The notes: generated from the sequence alone by a model not told the origin. Positions 28,140 through 37,904 are shown, counted from the stretch's first letter. The stretch: 64,000 nucleotides of DNA from Nitratireductor sp. GISD-1A_MAKvit (GCF_040819555.1 NZ_CP161920.1:819501-883500), one strand, 5' to 3'. Program-made: numbers and translations.

Positions 28140-29624
28140 CTATTTGCCGTAGCGTTTCTCCAGATGACTTGTGAAATGCGCTGCGTTGAGCGGTTCGCCG
28201 GTCGCCTGTTCGATCAGGTCCGGTGTTGAGAGCCGCGAAGCCTGCGACCAGACCTTCTCGTGCCGCCATGCATTCACGGCTTCGAACTGTCCTCTGGCAA
28301 ACTGCTCGTTCACATCGGGGATCTCCTTCTCGATCGCCGCCCATTGCTGGGCAGCGATCATCGCACCAAGCGTGTAGGAGGGGAAATAGCCGAAGGCTGC
28401 TGAGGGCCAGTGCACGTCCTGCATCGGTCCATCCTGCGGCGTGTCGATGGTGGACAGGCCGAGATAGGCGTGCATCTTCGCGTCCCAGGCTTCCGGCAGG
28501 TCGCGGGCTTCGAGTTTGCCGGAAATCAGTTCCTGCTCGAGCTCGAAGCGCAGGATGACATGCAGCGGATAGGTAACCTCGTCCGCATCGACGCGGATCA
28601 GCCCGCGCTCGACATGGTGCACATGGCCGAGAATTTCGTCCATCGACCATTTCTCGCCGAGATGCTTTTCCACGACGGGCAGCGCCCATTCCCAGAAGGC
28701 CGGGTTTCTGCCGATCTGCTTTTCGACAAACAGGCTCTGGCTTTCATGCATGGCCATGCCGCGCGCCTTGCCAACCGGCCAATGCGCCCATTCGGGCGGC
28801 AGGTTCTGCTCATAGAGCGCGTGGCCGGTTTCGTGCAGTATGCCCATCAGCGAAGAGAGAAACTCGTCGGTCCGATAGCGTGTTGTGATGCGCACATCGG
28901 TCGGAACGCCGCCACAGAACGGGTGGTGCGAAACGGAGAGGCTGCCGCGTGTGAGATCGAATCCGACCGCCGCCATCATCGCGAGACCGAGCTCGCGCTG
29001 CCGCTCGACAGGGTAATTTCCAGACAGTGGGCGCAGCGGATTCTTCGCCCGTTTCTTTTTCTGGATTTCCAGCGCGTTTGGGACGAAATCGACCAGAAAC
29101 GCCTTCAAACTCTCGAAAACGGGAGCGATTTCCGCCGTTCTGTTGCCCGGGTCGAACTGCTCCATCAGCGCGTCATAAGGGGCAAGGCCGAGTACGTCGG
29201 AGCGGCGCTCTGCCTCCTCCCTCGCCATCGCGATCACGCCTTCGAGCGCCGGCAGGAAACCGGCCCAGTCGCCCTTCGGGCGGGCCTCGCGCCAAAGCTG
29301 CTCGCAGCGCATGCGGGTGCGGGTCTGGCGTTCGACGAAATCGGAGGGCAGGCAGGTGAGGTTGATGTAGTGGCGGCGGAATTCCGCGACCGCCGTTTTC
29401 TGTTCGGCGTTCAGATCTTCCTGCTCTGCCGCTTCGATCCAGTCGGCGATCTCGGGCGCCGTGGCCTGCCGATGCGCCATGCCGGCCAGCGTGGACATGG
29501 CCTCGGCCCGCGCTTCGCCACCGCCGGGCGCCATATGGGTTGCCTCGTCGGCACCAAGGATCGCCAGCGCATGGCCGAGCGCTTCCAGCCTGTGGCCAAG
29601 ATCGTCGAGTTTCTGGAAGGACAT
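28140..29624 (-). CDS. Carboxypeptidase Taq, metallopeptidase family M32
   Basis: The 494-residue enzyme has the zinc-binding HETGH (His264, Glu265, His268), followed by GMAMHESQSLFVEKQ with the third ligand Glu, and the family hallmarks DVRITTRY and HHPFCGGVPTDVRIT. M32 carboxypeptidases trim C-terminal residues from peptides in the cytoplasm. The length matches the family's usual 490-510. It is reading in the same direction as the GntR and nitroreductase genes but is probably a separate housekeeping unit. Confidence 0.95.
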   Translation of the reverse strand: MSFQKLDDLGHRLEALGHALAILGADEATHMAPGGGEARAEAMSTLAGMAHRQATAPEIADWIEAAEQEDLNAEQKTAVAEFRRHYINLTCLPSDFVERQTRTRMRCEQLWREARPKGDWAGFLPALEGVIAMAREEAERRSDVLGLAPYDALMEQFDPGNRTAEIAPVFESLKAFLVDFVPNALEIQKKKRAKNPLRPLSGNYPVERQRELGLAMMAAVGFDLTRGSLSVSHHPFCGGVPTDVRITTRYRTDEFLSSLMGILHETGHALYEQNLPPEWAHWPVGKARGMAMHESQSLFVEKQIGRNPAFWEWALPVVEKHLGEKWSMDEILGHVHHVERGLIRVDADEVTYPLHVILRFELEQELISGKLEARDLPEAWDAKMHAYLGLSTIDTPQDGPMQDVHWPSAAFGYFPSYTLGAMIAAQQWAAIEKEIPDVNEQFARGQFEAVNAWRHEKVWSQASRLSTPDLIEQATGEPLNAAHFTSHLEKRYGK

Positions 29625-29678
29625 GGAATTCCTCTTACGCGTAAAAAGGGAGCAGGGGTTGCCCGGCAGTAGAAAAGG

Positions 29679-30710
29679 TCAGCGTTCGGTAAGCTTCAAC
29701 TCGATGCGGCGATTGCGGGCCCGGGCCTCGGCGCTGTTGCCAGGGTCAAGCGGCTGGTATTCCCCGAAACCGGCGGCAACGAGCCGGTTGGCCGGCACGC
29801 CGTTTTCGATCAGAAACTTGACCACAGCCGTGGCACGCGCTGTCGAGAGCTCCCAGTTGTCGCGGAAGCGACCAGTACCGGAAAGGGGCACGTCGTCGGT
29901 GTGGCCGTCGACGCGCAGCACCCAGTTGATCTCTGGCGGAATCTCTTTCTGCAATTCGAGAATGGCATCTGCCAGCTTGCGCATTTCCTCGCGGCCATTC
30001 GGATTGATTTCCGTCGCACCGGACGGGAACAGGACTTCCGACTGGAACACGAAACGGTCACCAACGATGCGAATGTTTTCGCGGTCGGAGAGGATTTCGC
30101 GCAGGCGGCCGAAGAAATCGGAACGGTAGCGGTTCAGTTCCTGAACGCGCTGCGCCAGCGCCACGTTGAGGCGGCGACCGAGGTCGGCGATTTTGGTGCG
30201 GGATTCGCGGTCACGCGCTTCGGAAACCTCAAGGGCCGCTTCCAGCGCGCCGATCTGCTTGCGCAGTGCAGAAATCTGCTGGTTCAAAAGCTCGACCTGT
30301 GACAGTGCGCGCTGGCTGACCTGCCGCTCTTCGTCGAGAGCGCCGGACAGCTCGCCAATGCGGGCCTGAGCCTGTTCGCTCTGCCCGCTGCCGCTTGCGA
30401 GAAGCTGTTCCAGTCTTGAGCGGTCGGCGCGGATATCTTCAAGCGATGCGCGCAGACTGGCGATGGTGTCTTCGGCATCCTGACTGTTGGCCTGCTCGAG
30501 AGCGAGAAGCTGCGTCAGCTCGTTGATCTGCGCATTCAGCCGGTCAAGAACGGCGTCCTTGCCGGTAATTTCCTGACTGAGGAAATACTGTGCGAGTACG
30601 AAAACCGAGAGCAGGAACATGATGGCGAGCAGGAGCGTCGCCATGGCATCCACGAAGCCGGGCCAGTAATCGACCCGGCGGTCGGTGCGGCGTGCGCGGG
30701 CCAGCGCCAT
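29679..30710 (-). CDS. MotB/OmpA-domain envelope protein, non-flagellar
   Basis: The 343-residue protein has one N-terminal transmembrane helix preceded by VDYWPGFVDAMATLLLAIMF, whose Asp is positioned like the proton-channel Asp of MotB. A long coiled coil (about residues 50-190) follows, then a C-terminal OmpA-like peptidoglycan-binding domain with RVDGHTDDVPLSGTGRFRDN and AEARARNRRIELKL. It is one base downstream of a MotA/TolQ-like gene. No flagellar genes are near, so the pair forms an ion-driven envelope complex of unknown job, a type widely conserved in Rhizobiales. Confidence 0.85.
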   Translation of the reverse strand: MALARARRTDRRVDYWPGFVDAMATLLLAIMFLLSVFVLAQYFLSQEITGKDAVLDRLNAQINELTQLLALEQANSQDAEDTIASLRASLEDIRADRSRLEQLLASGSGQSEQAQARIGELSGALDEERQVSQRALSQVELLNQQISALRKQIGALEAALEVSEARDRESRTKIADLGRRLNVALAQRVQELNRYRSDFFGRLREILSDRENIRIVGDRFVFQSEVLFPSGATEINPNGREEMRKLADAILELQKEIPPEINWVLRVDGHTDDVPLSGTGRFRDNWELSTARATAVVKFLIENGVPANRLVAAGFGEYQPLDPGNSAEARARNRRIELKLTER

Positions 30711-30711
30711 G

Positions 30712-31722
30712 TCAGCTGTCCCGCTTTTTCAGTGCTGCGGACAGTTTTTCAAGGGTGGCGCGCATGGCCTTTTGTTCGTTGGCCTGGGCTTCCACCCAGT
30801 CACGCATCATCTGCTGTTCCTGACGCATGTTCTTCACGAGGCCCGAAATGCCCTCTGCGAGATTGGCCATGGAAGTGGTGAGACGCGGGTTGGACGAGCC
30901 TTCTTCCTGAGCGGCCCGCAGCTTGTCGGCGAGCCTCTGCATCTCTTCCGAGGTGCCGTTGCGGCCTTCAGCAAGGTCGGAACTCAGATCGGTTACGGAG
31001 GAAAGCCAGTTTTCGAGCTCTGTATAGAAACGATTCTGGGCCCGGCCTGCCTGAAGGTCGAGAAAGCCAAGGATGAGTGAACCGGAAAGGCCGAAAAGCG
31101 AGGACGAGAATGCGGTTCCCATGCCCTCCAGCGGAGCTGAAAGCCCCGATTTCAACGCGTCGAGAACGTCGTTGGCATTGCCGGAGGCTGGGTCAAGCGA
31201 CTGGATGGTGTCGCCAATCGAGCCAATTGTCTGGAGCAGGCCCCAGAAGGTGCCGAGCAGGCCGAGAAAGACAAGCAGACCGATCAGATAGCGTGATATG
31301 TCGCGGCTTTCGTCGAGGCGCGTCGCAATCGAATCAAGGATCGAACGCATGGAACTCGTCGACAGCGCCATGGTTGACGCGCGGCTGAGGAGCGCTTTCA
31401 TCGGTGCCAGCAGAACCGGGTCGGACGCTTCAGTGCCGGCGCGGAACGAATTGACCCACCGCACCTCACGAAACAGGCGTGTGACCTGTATGAATGCGAG
31501 CAGAATGCCGATCAGGAGAACACCCAGAATAAGGCCGTTGAGGCCCGGATTGGTCTGGAAAGCAGAAGCGATCTGTCGGTAGAGAATGGCGGCCACGAAA
31601 CCCGCAATCGCCAGAAACACCAGCATTGAGTAGAGAAAGACTTGTGGGCTGGACAGCGTTTGCGGGTCGTAGTCAAACGCTACGGATGGATCGGAGTCCT
31701 CACGCGATTTCAGCAAAGCCAT
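30712..31722 (-). CDS. MotA/TolQ/ExbB-like proton-channel protein
   Basis: The product (336 residues from the chosen ATG) has two membrane segments near the N-terminus and two more around SRYLIGLLVFLGLLGTFWGL and PLEGMGTAFSSSLFGLSGSL, the MotA/ExbB core. A helical C-terminus follows. The frame opens with TTG at 31758; the ATG at 31722, preceded by GAGGAG, is preferred because homologues start shortly before the YDP-x-LSSPxV segment. It partners the OmpA-domain protein encoded one base downstream. Confidence 0.85.
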   Translation of the reverse strand: MALLKSREDSDPSVAFDYDPQTLSSPQVFLYSMLVFLAIAGFVAAILYRQIASAFQTNPGLNGLILGVLLIGILLAFIQVTRLFREVRWVNSFRAGTEASDPVLLAPMKALLSRASTMALSTSSMRSILDSIATRLDESRDISRYLIGLLVFLGLLGTFWGLLQTIGSIGDTIQSLDPASGNANDVLDALKSGLSAPLEGMGTAFSSSLFGLSGSLILGFLDLQAGRAQNRFYTELENWLSSVTDLSSDLAEGRNGTSEEMQRLADKLRAAQEEGSSNPRLTTSMANLAEGISGLVKNMRQEQQMMRDWVEAQANEQKAMRATLEKLSAALKKRDS

Positions 31723-31921
31723 CAGCTCCTCATACCCATTGCGATCCGGAACCTGCAATGATTCCTGTATCGCGCGGGATTCTAATCGAAATTATGACGA
31801 AATTGAAAGCCGCGCGCAGCGTCACGTGATATCGGGATCAGCTTTTGCCCGACGATTGCCTGCTGAGACCGGATTGGTGACTGCGGCGATGATGCCAGAT
31901 TGCACTGGACGTGCCAAACAG

Positions 31922-31944
31922 CCTCGCCCCGAGACCGGGCGAGG
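31922..31944. terminator. GC-rich hairpin after the inositol monophosphatase gene
   Basis: CCTCGCCC (31922-31929), loop CGAGACC, and its exact complement (31937-31944) lie 25 bases beyond the stop of the minus-strand suhB-like gene. No clear T-run follows, so termination is uncertain. The rest of the 31723-31968 gap shows nothing recognisable. Confidence 0.35.
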
Positions 31945-31968
31945 GCGATAGAGATGCTTGCGCGTGCG

Positions 31969-32772
31969 TCAGCTCTTCTGAGATGCGGGTTTGGCGAGGG
32001 TCTTCAGCATAGCGCGATGAATCGCTTCGTTGCCGGCGACGACCTGACCGGTGTCGAACATTTTGTCGCCGCCGCTCTTGTCGGTGACGAAGCCGCCCGC
32101 TTCGCGGACAAGAATGATGCCGGCAGCCGTATCCCAGGGAGAGAGCCATTCCTCCCAGAAACCGTCCATGCGCCCTGCAGCCACATAGGCGAGATCCAGC
32201 GCAGCCGAACCGAGACGGCGGATGCCTGCGGTCTCGCCCATGACATTGCGCAGGTCGAGAAGGGCGGTGCCATGGTGGCCACGCCCCAAATGCGGGATGC
32301 CGGTGCCGATGACCGCGTCGGAAAGTCTGCCACGCGCCGCGACACGCAGGCGGCGGTCGTTGAGGAAGGCGCCGCCACCGCGCTCGGCAGTGTAAAGCTC
32401 ATCCATGGCCGGATTGTAGATAACGCCGGCAACGATCTGGCCCTGACGCTCAAGCGCAATCGAGATCGAGAAGATGGGAATGCCATGCAGGAAGTTGGTC
32501 GTGCCGTCGAGCGGATCGACGATCCAGCGGTGCTGGGGATCATCGCCCTCGACCGTGCCGCTTTCCTCCATGAGGAAGGAATATCCGGGCCGCGCACGTG
32601 ACAGCTCCGTGTGGATGATCTCCTCGGCCTTGCGGTCGGCCTGGCTCACATAGTCGCCGGGGCCTTTCAGCGAAACCTGCAGGTTCTGAACCTCGCCGAA
32701 ATCGCGCGCGAGCGAGCGGCCTGCCTTCATGGCAGCCTGAACCATGACATTGATGATCGCCGAACGGGCCAT
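31969..32772 (-). CDS. suhB: Inositol monophosphatase family protein (SuhB-like)
   Basis: The 267-residue enzyme has the Li-sensitive phosphatase motifs FLMEESGTVEGDD (metal-binding Glu), IVDPLDGTTNFLHGIPIFSI (motif A, Asp and Asp) and WLSPWDTAAGIILVREAGG (motif B, catalytic Asp). It dephosphorylates inositol monophosphates or related sugar phosphates; SuhB in E. coli also aids rRNA antitermination. It precedes efp on the transcript in reverse order: efp lies 50 bases upstream, reading the same way, so both could share a promoter. Confidence 0.93.
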   Translation of the reverse strand: MARSAIINVMVQAAMKAGRSLARDFGEVQNLQVSLKGPGDYVSQADRKAEEIIHTELSRARPGYSFLMEESGTVEGDDPQHRWIVDPLDGTTNFLHGIPIFSISIALERQGQIVAGVIYNPAMDELYTAERGGGAFLNDRRLRVAARGRLSDAVIGTGIPHLGRGHHGTALLDLRNVMGETAGIRRLGSAALDLAYVAAGRMDGFWEEWLSPWDTAAGIILVREAGGFVTDKSGGDKMFDTGQVVAGNEAIHRAMLKTLAKPASQKS

Positions 32773-32822
32773 GGGGGAAGAGCCTTTGTGACTTGAAGTT
32801 TCGGTAAGCGCGCCGGGCGGAA

Positions 32823-33386
32823 TTATTCGCCGCGGCGCAGATAGGTGATTTCGTTGGTGTCGACCACGATCTTTTCACCCGCCTCGATGAAGGGCGGTAC
32901 CATGACGCGCACACCATTCTCAAGCACGGCGGGCTTGTAGGAAGACGCTGCCGTCTGGCCCTTCACCACGGGATCGGCCTCGGCGATCGTGAGCGTGACC
33001 TGATCGGGCAGTGAAACGCCGATGGGCTTTTCCTCATAGAGTTCAACCGTCACGGTCATGCCATCCTGCAGGAATGCGGCGCGGTCGCCGACGAAGTCTT
33101 TCTGCAGTTCGAGCTGTTCGTAGGTTTCGGAATCCATGAACACCAGCGCGTCGTCCTGCTCGTAGAGGAAGCTGAAGTCTTTCTGCTCGAGGCGGACACG
33201 TTCGACCGTTTCGGCTGCACGGAAGCGCTCGTTGAGCTTGGTGCCATCGATCAGGTTTTTCAATTCGACCTGGTTGTATGCACCGCCCTTGCCGGGCTTC
33301 ACTGCGTTGGTCTTCACTGCGACCCAGAGGCCGCCATTGTGCTCGATGACGTTGCCGGGGCGGATTTCGTTGCCGTTGATTTTCAT
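32823..33386 (-). CDS. efp: Elongation factor P
   Basis: EF-P relieves ribosome stalling at polyproline stretches. The 187-residue protein has [20 protein letters not shown] at the start and the loop [19 protein letters not shown], in which the Lys after PG is the modification site; the Lys is typical of bacteria that use EpmA lysylation. C-terminal segments [20 protein letters not shown] and [16 protein letters not shown] match the family. It reads in the same direction as suhB. Confidence 0.96.
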   Translation of the reverse strand: MKINGNEIRPGNVIEHNGGLWVAVKTNAVKPGKGGAYNQVELKNLIDGTKLNERFRAAETVERVRLEQKDFSFLYEQDDALVFMDSETYEQLELQKDFVGDRAAFLQDGMTVTVELYEEKPIGVSLPDQVTLTIAEADPVVKGQTAASSYKPAVLENGVRVMVPPFIEAGEKIVVDTNEITYLRRGE

Positions 33387-33496
33387 GTGATCGTCCTGCG
33401 GGTCTCGGGCGCGCAGTCACGCGCAATTCGGCGCTTCCAAGACCATAAAATGCCGGTCAAGGCAAGCCGCAGGCCCAAATGCGGCGCAGGAAAATC

Positions 33497-34519
33497 TCAG
33501 CGCAGGCGGTTGGCGCGCTGGATCGCTTCCTTCATTTCTTCCGGTGTAAGGCCGGCCAGATAATCCTCGTTTTCCGGGTCGATCAGCCCAGCCCGGCGCG
33601 CCGAAACATACCAGGCCGCGCCTTCGATGACATCCGGCTCGGTGCCGATGCCGGCACGGTAGAGCTTGGCAACGCGGTTCTGTGCCGCGATGTTGCCGCC
33701 TTCGGCAGCGCGTTTGAGCCACCGGAACCCCGCCTCCATGTTGGGCGGACCACCCCGCCCCTCGATCAGCCATGTGCCGAGATCGAGCTGCGCGGTATCG
33801 AAGTTCTGTCTTGCCGATCTTGCGAGCCAGGTTCTTGCAACGCCGTCGTTGATCTCTCTTCCGCCAAACCCGTTCGCATAGACCTGGGCCATCGCGTATT
33901 GAGCATCTGCAAGCCCGGCATTTGCAGCTTTTTCATAGTAACTCACCGCCCGCTTCTGGCTTTCGAAGCTGGATTGCCGGTCGAGGATCATCTGCGCGAG
34001 GTTGAACTGGGCGAGCCGGTTGCCATTGTCGGCGGCAATCTGCATCAAATCGAAGGCGCGGTCGGCATCCTTTTCGACAAACACCCCGTCGAGAAGCATC
34101 AGGGCATACTGGAACTGTGCCTCGGGAACACCCTGCTGCGCCGCCTTTGCGTACCATTCGGCAGCCTTTTTCGGGTTTTTCGGCATGCCGAGCCCACGCG
34201 CATAAATCTCTGCGACCAGTGTCTGTGCTGCCGCGTCACCCGCCTTTGCACGCGGCAGGGCGATATTGTGCGCGGTTATGTAATATCCGCGCTGGAACGC
34301 GCCATAGGCGGCATCGGGCAGCTTGCCGAACCTGTCCGGATCGACGCGGTCGATCGTCGGGGCGGAAAGAGGCCGGTCACCAGGCGGCTGAAGTCGATCG
34401 GCAAGCGGTGCTTCGGATGACGTTTCGTCCTGTGCGGCATTGCCAGCGGCAAACGCGCTTCCGGTCATGCCGTACAGGGCTGCCGCTACGACCGCTACAG
34501 GAACAACTCCGATGCGCAT
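33497..34519 (-). CDS. Exported Sel1-repeat protein
   Basis: The 340-residue protein has a signal peptide (VPVAVVAAALYGMTGSAFAA) and at least six Sel1-like repeats, for example KKAAEWYAKAAQQGVPEAQF, AVSYYEKAANAGLADAQYAM and GFRWLKRAAEGGNIAAQNRV. Sel1 repeats form superhelical scaffolds for protein binding, here in the periplasm. It is located between a thiE-like gene and efp, all on the same strand; its start is 2 bases after the thiE-like stop, so the two are coupled. Confidence 0.88.
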   Translation of the reverse strand: MRIGVVPVAVVAAALYGMTGSAFAAGNAAQDETSSEAPLADRLQPPGDRPLSAPTIDRVDPDRFGKLPDAAYGAFQRGYYITAHNIALPRAKAGDAAAQTLVAEIYARGLGMPKNPKKAAEWYAKAAQQGVPEAQFQYALMLLDGVFVEKDADRAFDLMQIAADNGNRLAQFNLAQMILDRQSSFESQKRAVSYYEKAANAGLADAQYAMAQVYANGFGGREINDGVARTWLARSARQNFDTAQLDLGTWLIEGRGGPPNMEAGFRWLKRAAEGGNIAAQNRVAKLYRAGIGTEPDVIEGAAWYVSARRAGLIDPENEDYLAGLTPEEMKEAIQRANRLR

Positions 34520-34521
34520 GC

Positions 34522-35170
34522 TCAGGCTCCCTCAAGCGTGGTCGCGGCCCTGTCGAGAATGGCATTCGCTTCCATGACGGCTTTCGCCGCATCGACGCTG
34601 TCGGTGAAAACGGCAGAGCCAAGTGCCACGAAATCGGCGCCGCCTGCTGCAACTTTTTCTGCGGAAGCGAGGCTTTCTCCGCCCATGACAATGCAGGGAA
34701 TCTGCACCATCTCCGACCACCAGCCGCCAAGGGCCAGGTTGCGCGGGTGGGGCTCGGGCTTGTTGTCGTATCCGAAACGCCCGAAAAACAGATAGTCGGG
34801 ATCCAGTTCTCCCCTTTGAAGGGCATCGTCGCGTGTCTTCACGCCTCCGGCACCGATCATCATCGTGTCGCGATATTTCTCGACGACTTCGACGAACTCA
34901 TCGAATGAGCCGTCAACATGAATGCCATCGGCCTTCACTCGGGCGGCTATGCGCGGCGCACCGGCGATCATCACCGCCACGTTGCGGGATTGTGCGATGG
35001 GGGTGAGGCGCTCGGCGCGGGCCCTGAAAGCTGACTTCATCCTGCCCGTAGTCGGGAATGATGAGGGAGGCGACATCTCCGGCCGCCAGGGCGGCTTCCA
35101 GATGGGCCTCGTCATTGGCAGCTTTTTCGGGCGGCGGTGCGATCAGCACGAGGCGGCAGCGACTGGTCAT
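34522..35170 (-). pseudogene. ThiE/TenI-like thiamine phosphate synthase family protein, split by one surplus base
   Basis: Two frames join into a 215-residue TIM-barrel protein when one base is removed from the run at 35022-35024. The first part is MTSRCRLVLIAPPPEKA to SLIIPDYGQDEVSFQ. The second goes on ARAERLTPIAQSRNVAVMIA and contains GADFVALGSAVFTDSVDA near the end, a phosphate-binding loop like that of ThiE. The coding strand reads TTTCAGGGCCCGCGCC; AGGCC restores it. The start ATG at 35170 has GAGGAG 9 bases before it. Whether it makes thiamine phosphate or is a TenI-type regulator is unknown. Confidence 0.85.
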
Positions 35171-35356
35171 TGAACATCTCCTCGACGAAACCGATCTGGC
35201 TCGTTTCTGACCCGGCATTTTGGTTTGAATGGGGCATAGACGAACCGTGGGGGGAACGACAAGGAAAATTGGAACATTGGCCGGGAGTCTCGCCAAGGCG
35301 GGCCAATGGGCATATGAGTCTCATGGCCCGTGTCCCGGGTGGTTCAGGCATTGTTG

Positions 35357-36130
35357 ATGACGTCGCTTCTTTCCGATCCCGTTTTTTATGTTGCTGCCAT
35401 TCCCGCGGTGATCCTCGTCGGGCTCTCGAAAGGCGGCTTTGGCGGCGCGATGGCGCTGCTCGGTGTGCCGATGCTCGCGCTGGTGGTTTCGCCCGTGCAG
35501 GCGGCAGCCATACTGCTGCCGATCCTGATCGTGATGGACCTCGTCTCGCTGTGGGCGTGGCGGGGCCATACGGATCGCAGGACACTGACGATCATGCTTC
35601 CCGGTGCTCTTGTGGGCATCGCCATCGGCTGGGCCACGGCGGCGGTGGTGACGGAGGGGCATGTGCGCCTGATCGTCGGTCTCGTGACGTTCGCTTTCTT
35701 TCTCCGTTGGGTGTTCGAGAAGGTGGCGGGGCGGGAGCACATTGCCAGGCAGAACCGCCCGCGCGGCACATTCTGGGGGGCGGTTGCGGGTTTCACGAGC
35801 TTCGTTGCCCATGCGGGCGGGCCGCCCTATCAGGTCTATGCACTGCCGCTGGGACACGACCCGCGCATTTATACCGGTACGAGCGTGGTGTTTTTTGCCA
35901 TCGTCAATGCGGTGAAGCTTGTTCCCTATTTTGCGCTCGGGCAGTTCGACCGCTCCAATCTGACGGCTTCGCTGATCCTGATCCCGCTTGCGCCGCTGGC
36001 GACACTTGCCGGGGTCTGGATTGTCAAGCGCATGAAACCTGCCGTCTTCTACCCCTTCATGTATGTGATGGTTCTGATCGTCTCTCTGAAGCTGATGTAT
36101 GACGGCGTGTCCGATCTCATGGGATGGTGA
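35357..36130 (+). CDS. TauE/SafE-family sulfite or organic-anion exporter
   Basis: The 257-residue protein has eight or so transmembrane segments and TauE features: ILVGLSKGGFGGAMALLGVPMLAL-type first repeat (residues 20-43) and AGFTSFVAHAGGPPYQVYAL in the second. Family members export sulfite, sulfoacetate or related anions; the true substrate is unknown. In-frame GTG codons upstream (35330) are possible starts, but the ATG at 35357 is favoured. A second TauE paralogue is at 38676-39422 in this window. Confidence 0.88.
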   Translation: MTSLLSDPVFYVAAIPAVILVGLSKGGFGGAMALLGVPMLALVVSPVQAAAILLPILIVMDLVSLWAWRGHTDRRTLTIMLPGALVGIAIGWATAAVVTEGHVRLIVGLVTFAFFLRWVFEKVAGREHIARQNRPRGTFWGAVAGFTSFVAHAGGPPYQVYALPLGHDPRIYTGTSVVFFAIVNAVKLVPYFALGQFDRSNLTASLILIPLAPLATLAGVWIVKRMKPAVFYPFMYVMVLIVSLKLMYDGVSDLMGW

Positions 36131-36177
36131 CGGAACGCAGAGCCTGTGTTTAATAGATAAAAACGGGGAGGAAGTTT

Positions 36178-37824
36178 GTGACTGCGAATGCTTTCGAACG
36201 GGATCTCGACAGGAACCCTGCCAACCATCAGCCTCTGACACCACTCGTGTTTCTGGAGCGGGCGGCGAAAGTCTTTCCCGATGATGTGGCGATCATCCAT
36301 GGCAGACAAAGGGTGACCTATGCAGAGTTCTGGGAGCGTTCGCTCCGGCTCGCCTCCGCATTGGCCGGCAACGGCATCGGCAAGGGCGATACGGTTTCTG
36401 TCATGCTCTCCAACACGCCGCCCATGCTAGAGGCGCACCATGCGGTGCCCATGACGAAGGCGGTGTTGCATTCGCTGAACACGCGGCTGGATGCGGCGGT
36501 AATCGCCTTTCAGCTTGACCATGCGGAAACGAAGGTGGTCATTGTCGATCGCGAGTTTTCCGGCGTGATGAAGGAGGCGCTGGCGCTGGCGACGGTCAAG
36601 CCGCTGGTGATCGACTATGACGATCCGGAGTATCCGGACGATGCGCCTTATCCCAAGGGCGCGCGGATCGGCAGTGAGGATTACGAGGCTTTCGTCGCTT
36701 CGGGGGATGCCGGCTTTGCCTGGTCCATGCCGGATGACGAATGGGATGCGATCGCGCTGAATTACACGTCGGGCACGACAGGCAATCCCAAGGGGGTGGT
36801 CTATCATCATCGCGGGGCGGCGCTGATGGCTTATGCAAACACGGTGCATGCGGCGCTGGCGCGCGGTTCGGTCTATCTGTGGACCCTGCCGATGTTTCAC
36901 TGCAATGGCTGGTGCTTTCCCTGGACACTTGCGCTGACGGCCAGCACCCATGTGTGCCTGCGCTGGGTGCGGGCAAGGCCGATGTATGATGCGATTGCCG
37001 ATCATCGCGTCACCCATCTGTGCGGGGCGCCGGTGGTGATGTCGGCGCTGCTCAACGCGCCTGAAACCGAGAAGCGGGATTTTTCACACACGGTGACGTT
37101 CAATACCGCGGCGGCGCCGCCACCCGAGACCGTGCTTTCGGCCATGGCTGAAGCGGGGTTTGCGGTGACCCATCTCTACGGGCTGACGGAAACCTATGGG
37201 CCCGCGGTGGTGAACGAGTGGAAAGGCGCGTGGGATGCGCTCGACGGTGCGGCGCAGGCCGCACGCAAGGCGCGGCAGGGCGTGCGCTATGCGGCGCTTG
37301 AGGGGCTTGCCGTGATGGATCCCGAGACGATGACCGAAACGCCACATGATGGTGAGACCATCGGTGAGGTGATGTTTCGCGGCAATATCGTCATGAAGGG
37401 GTATCTGAAAAACAAGCAGGCGACGGATGAGGCTTTTGCCGGCGGGTGGTTCCACTCAGGCGATCTGGGAGTGATGCATCCCGACGGCTATATTCAGCTC
37501 AAGGACCGGTCCAAGGACATCATCATCTCCGGTGGCGAGAACATTTCTTCCATCGAGGTGGAGGACGCGCTTTACAAGCACCCCGCTGTCGCTGCCTGCG
37601 GGGTGGTGGCGAAGGCGGACGAAAAATGGGGCGAGACGCCCGTCGCCTTCGTGGAGCTGAAACCGGGAAGTACGGTGAGCGCAGACGAGATCATCGCGCA
37701 TTGCCGTTCACTGCTGGCGCGTTTCAAATGTCCAAAAACCGTTGTTTTTGCGGAAATTCCCAAGACATCTACCGGAAAAATCCAGAAATTCCGGCTGCGG
37801 GAGCAGGCGAGGGACATGTCGTGA
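36178..37824 (+). CDS. AMP-forming acyl-CoA synthetase (DmdB/AlkK-like)
   Basis: The 548-residue protein is a ligase of the ANL superfamily. It has the P-loop-like YTSGTTGNPKGVVYHH, HLYGLTETYGP (A5), WFHSGDLGVMHPDGY (A7) and PKTSTGKIQKFRLR with the catalytic Lys (A10). The overall pattern fits medium-chain or methylmercaptopropionate CoA ligases (DmdB, AlkK). The start is GTG at 36178, with GGGGAGG 5-6 bases before it. No other fatty-acid genes are adjacent. It ends before the CtrA-box region. Confidence 0.9.
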   Translation: MTANAFERDLDRNPANHQPLTPLVFLERAAKVFPDDVAIIHGRQRVTYAEFWERSLRLASALAGNGIGKGDTVSVMLSNTPPMLEAHHAVPMTKAVLHSLNTRLDAAVIAFQLDHAETKVVIVDREFSGVMKEALALATVKPLVIDYDDPEYPDDAPYPKGARIGSEDYEAFVASGDAGFAWSMPDDEWDAIALNYTSGTTGNPKGVVYHHRGAALMAYANTVHAALARGSVYLWTLPMFHCNGWCFPWTLALTASTHVCLRWVRARPMYDAIADHRVTHLCGAPVVMSALLNAPETEKRDFSHTVTFNTAAAPPPETVLSAMAEAGFAVTHLYGLTETYGPAVVNEWKGAWDALDGAAQAARKARQGVRYAALEGLAVMDPETMTETPHDGETIGEVMFRGNIVMKGYLKNKQATDEAFAGGWFHSGDLGVMHPDGYIQLKDRSKDIIISGGENISSIEVEDALYKHPAVAACGVVAKADEKWGETPVAFVELKPGSTVSADEIIAHCRSLLARFKCPKTVVFAEIPKTSTGKIQKFRLREQARDMS

Positions 37825-37868
37825 AGGGGGCAGTTGAACAGTATTCTATTCAAGGGCGCGCAGGGTCG

Positions 37869-37883
37869 TTAACCCTCCATTAA
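37869..37883. promoter_or_regulatory. Perfect CtrA box, promoter of the candidate small RNA
   Basis: TTAA, CCCTCCA, TTAA matches the full CtrA recognition pattern (TTAA-N7-TTAA). It is 25 bases before the first hairpin of the candidate small RNA, which is where an activator box overlapping the -35 region would sit. The N7 spacer shares CCCTC with the second box at 38019-38033. Confidence 0.65.
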
Positions 37884-37904
37884 GCTTTACATGCGTTTAC
37901 TGTG

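Noticed and set aside
28410..29672. A 420-codon plus-strand frame across the carboxypeptidase gene
   Set aside because: It is the antisense shadow of an M32 peptidase with all catalytic motifs intact.
29679..31722. Zorya-type anti-phage system
   Set aside because: Only the two motor-like genes are present; there are no ZorC, ZorD or ZorE effectors, and the pair looks like core Rhizobiales content.
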